Shown here piece by piece: positions 6,213 to 7,532 of a stretch of 7,532 bases of DNA. The notes beneath the pieces were generated by a model. The model saw only the letters and a program-made list of their open reading frames with translations, did no database searches and was not told the DNA's origin. The position numbers and the translations under genes were made by a program. Every line of letters begins with the position of its first letter. The first letter of the stretch is position 1. The stretch is from CBFDBT01 sp965603115 (GTDB lineage: Bacteria; Pseudomonadota; Alphaproteobacteria; Sphingomonadales; Kordiimonadaceae), in NCBI GenBank assembly GCA_965603115.1, contig CBFDBT010000132.1, positions 1 to 7,532 of the forward strand. Direction: 5' to 3'.

Positions 6213-6812
6213 TAAAGCAATGTTCTGCATGCGCGCTACATACCGTGCTAGAATATCAAATTCAAGGTTTACCTTTTGTCCGACGGCGGCATCTTTAAAA
6301 CTTGTGACTTCCTGCGTGTGAGGAATAAGGTTAATTGACACCAAACTATCATAAGCACGATCCTCAACACTATTAACTGTAAGCGATGCACCATCCACGC
6401 AAATACTGCCTTTATCTACCAGCAATTTAGAAAACTTAAGAGGAACAGCAATATCCATTTTGCATGAGGCCTTGACCGCGCTCATAGCTGATATTTCACC
6501 CACGCAATCAACATGGCCCGTTACAATATGACCACCCATCTCGTCACCCAGCTTTAAGGAGCGTTCTAAATTAACTACAGAGCCTTCGGCCCAGTCACCA
6601 AGGGTGGTGCAAGAGAGTGTTTCGTCTGAAACATCAACAGCAAACCATCCTTCAGCTTTATCCACCACCGTTAGACAAACACCCGCACAGCATATGGATG
6701 CGCCCATATCAAAAGACTCAACATCATACGTGCTTTCAATACAAACACGAGTATCGCCATTACGCTCTATAGAGCGAACTCGTCCAACATCTGTGACTAA
6801 CCCGGTAAACAT
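6210..6812 (-). CDS. ribE: Riboflavin synthase, alpha subunit
   Basis: This enzyme dismutates two molecules of 6,7-dimethyl-8-ribityllumazine to riboflavin and the pyrimidine substrate that RibH reuses. The 200 residues form two repeated lumazine-binding domains. The first (about 1-97) starts with the invariant MFTGLV and carries GASICCAGVCLTV (37-49) and SDETLS (62-67). The second (about 98-190) carries GGHIVTGHVDCVG (93-105), KGSICVDGASLTV (134-146) and IPHT (163-166), followed by VNLEFDILARYVARM (181-195), the usual end. The CLTV / SLTV pair in the two halves shows the internal duplication. The ATG is fixed by MFTG; upstream only AGAAGAAG-like purines are seen. It follows ribD after 27 bases. 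Some species call this gene ribC. Confidence 0.96.
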   Translation of the reverse strand: MFTGLVTDVGRVRSIERNGDTRVCIESTYDVESFDMGASICCAGVCLTVVDKAEGWFAVDVSDETLSCTTLGDWAEGSVVNLERSLKLGDEMGGHIVTGHVDCVGEISAMSAVKASCKMDIAVPLKFSKLLVDKGSICVDGASLTVNSVEDRAYDSLVSINLIPHTQEVTSFKDAAVGQKVNLEFDILARYVARMQNIAL

Positions 6813-6839
6813 CTTTATCTTCTTCTTATAAAATTGACT

Positions 6840-7532
6840 TTAAATTAGCCTGTAAGTGTCGTGTCTATCAGACCCTAAAGATTCGCTTTTCACATGCCTA
6901 AACCGCGGTGCACCTTTGAGGTCGGATTGACCAAAATCAGCAATTGCGGACTTTGAGTTGCCGCCGAGGATAACACCAGAGCGAAACCATTCAATCGAAT
7001 CCGCTATATTAGCTGCAATAAAGGAGGAATGAATAGTGGCTCCACCTTCAACAAGCACGCGTGTCACACCAGCCGCGGCAATAGCAGAAACAACCTGTGT
7101 CATATTGCGCGTATCCAAAACTGGCAAAATCAGCACACCCTCTTCTGCCAACAACATTGCGTTAGGGCTAGAGGCAGCCGATGTAACCAAAATTGTTTGA
7201 TGCTCATTTGCTGTTTTCACCAATTCACTATCAATGGGCAACCGTGCGCGCCCATCAAGAATTATGCGCACTGGCGATCTCTCCTCAAGACCTGCAATTC
7301 TGCAATCAAGACGAGGGTCATCGTCTATAACGGTTTCAATACCAACCAGAATAGCATCATGACTGGCCCGCAACATGTGACCAACTTCGCGTGACTCTTC
7401 ACCAGTAATCCATTTACTCTCGCCAGAAGAACTTGCTATATGCCCATCTAGAGAGCTTGCAATCTTGAGAGTGAAATGAGGTCTCTGCTCATTTTTGCAT
7501 TTGATAAATCCATTATTTAACCACGTAGCTTC
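6840..7532 (-). CDS. ribD: Riboflavin biosynthesis protein RibD, reductase domain (start outside the window)
   Basis: The reading frame is open to the right edge, so 230 C-terminal residues are visible and the N-terminal deaminase domain is missing from view. Met at 7376 is internal. In front of it lie NNGFIKCKNEQRP and TLKIASSLDGHIASSSGESK (21-40 of the visible part), continuing WITGEESR, the known beginning of the RibD reductase domain. Next come HDAILVGIETVIDDDPRLDCR (58-78), SPVRIILDGRARLP, RVLVEGGATIHSSF (about 158-171) and the end DSIEWFRSGVILGG. In the family, RibD deaminates the pyrimidine made by GTP cyclohydrolase II and then reduces its ribosyl side chain with NADPH. It is the first gene seen of the rib operon; a start and promoter further right are expected. 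No frameshift is present. Confidence 0.95.
   Translation of the reverse strand, partial: EATWLNNGFIKCKNEQRPHFTLKIASSLDGHIASSSGESKWITGEESREVGHMLRASHDAILVGIETVIDDDPRLDCRIAGLEERSPVRIILDGRARLPIDSELVKTANEHQTILVTSAASSPNAMLLAEEGVLILPVLDTRNMTQVVSAIAAAGVTRVLVEGGATIHSSFIAANIADSIEWFRSGVILGGNSKSAIADFGQSDLKGAPRFRHVKSESLGSDRHDTYRLI

Noticed and set aside
6813..6839. FMN or TPP riboswitch within the rib/thiL operon
   Set aside because: The gaps between genes are 0-36 bases, too short for either aptamer; any riboswitch would have to lie upstream of ribD, outside the window.
7374..7376. Met codon as the start of a short reductase gene
   Set aside because: Conserved RibD reductase residues continue in frame upstream to the window edge, so the Met is internal.
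1..7532. Mobile element, phage, defence system or CRISPR array
   Set aside because: I saw no transposase, integrase, regularly spaced repeats or attachment-site duplication; all long frames belong to known housekeeping families or the FliL-like gene.

Overview
The window is an ordinary piece of chromosome from a bacterium that is most likely an alphaproteobacterium. The evidence is the gene order ribD-ribE-ribB(X)-ribH-nusB-thiL, a RibH of the VEARFYDDLADE type, a proton-pumping membrane pyrophosphatase close to the Rhodospirillum type, and a BamE-like lipoprotein tail. GC content is moderate: about 49% in a hand-counted sample of hppA, 37% across most of the FliL-like gene. I cannot name the genus.

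Layout from left to right. Bases 1-239 (+ strand) hold the C-terminal end of a BamE-like outer-membrane assembly lipoprotein. A strong, apparently bidirectional terminator (269-302) separates it from everything else, which lies on the - strand. hppA (325-2406) encodes a complete membrane-bound pyrophosphatase and has its own leader region (2407-2566) with a possible promoter and a perfect inverted repeat. A second terminator (2567-2598) closes the operon that enters from the right edge. Read 5'->3' on the - strand, that operon is ribD (start outside the window), ribE, ribB of the RibBX kind, ribH, nusB, thiL and a small FliL-like single-span membrane protein. Its gaps are 0 to 36 bases.

How the genes work together. 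RibD, RibB(X), RibH and RibE cover riboflavin synthesis except the first GTP-consuming step. The GTP cyclohydrolase II-like half of RibBX has lost its zinc and catalytic motifs, so a separate ribA must exist elsewhere. NusB (transcription antitermination) and ThiL (thiamine diphosphate formation) share the transcript, as is common in this group. HppA uses pyrophosphate to pump protons; a lysine and a threonine at the two diagnostic positions predict a K+-independent enzyme.

I found no mobile element, CRISPR array, tRNA, rRNA, recognised riboswitch or broken gene, and nothing that looks like a new system. The most useful second-look items are the degenerate RibBX domain and the TTG start of ribB. 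The FliL-like gene outside any visible flagellar cluster and the structured hppA leader also deserve a look.
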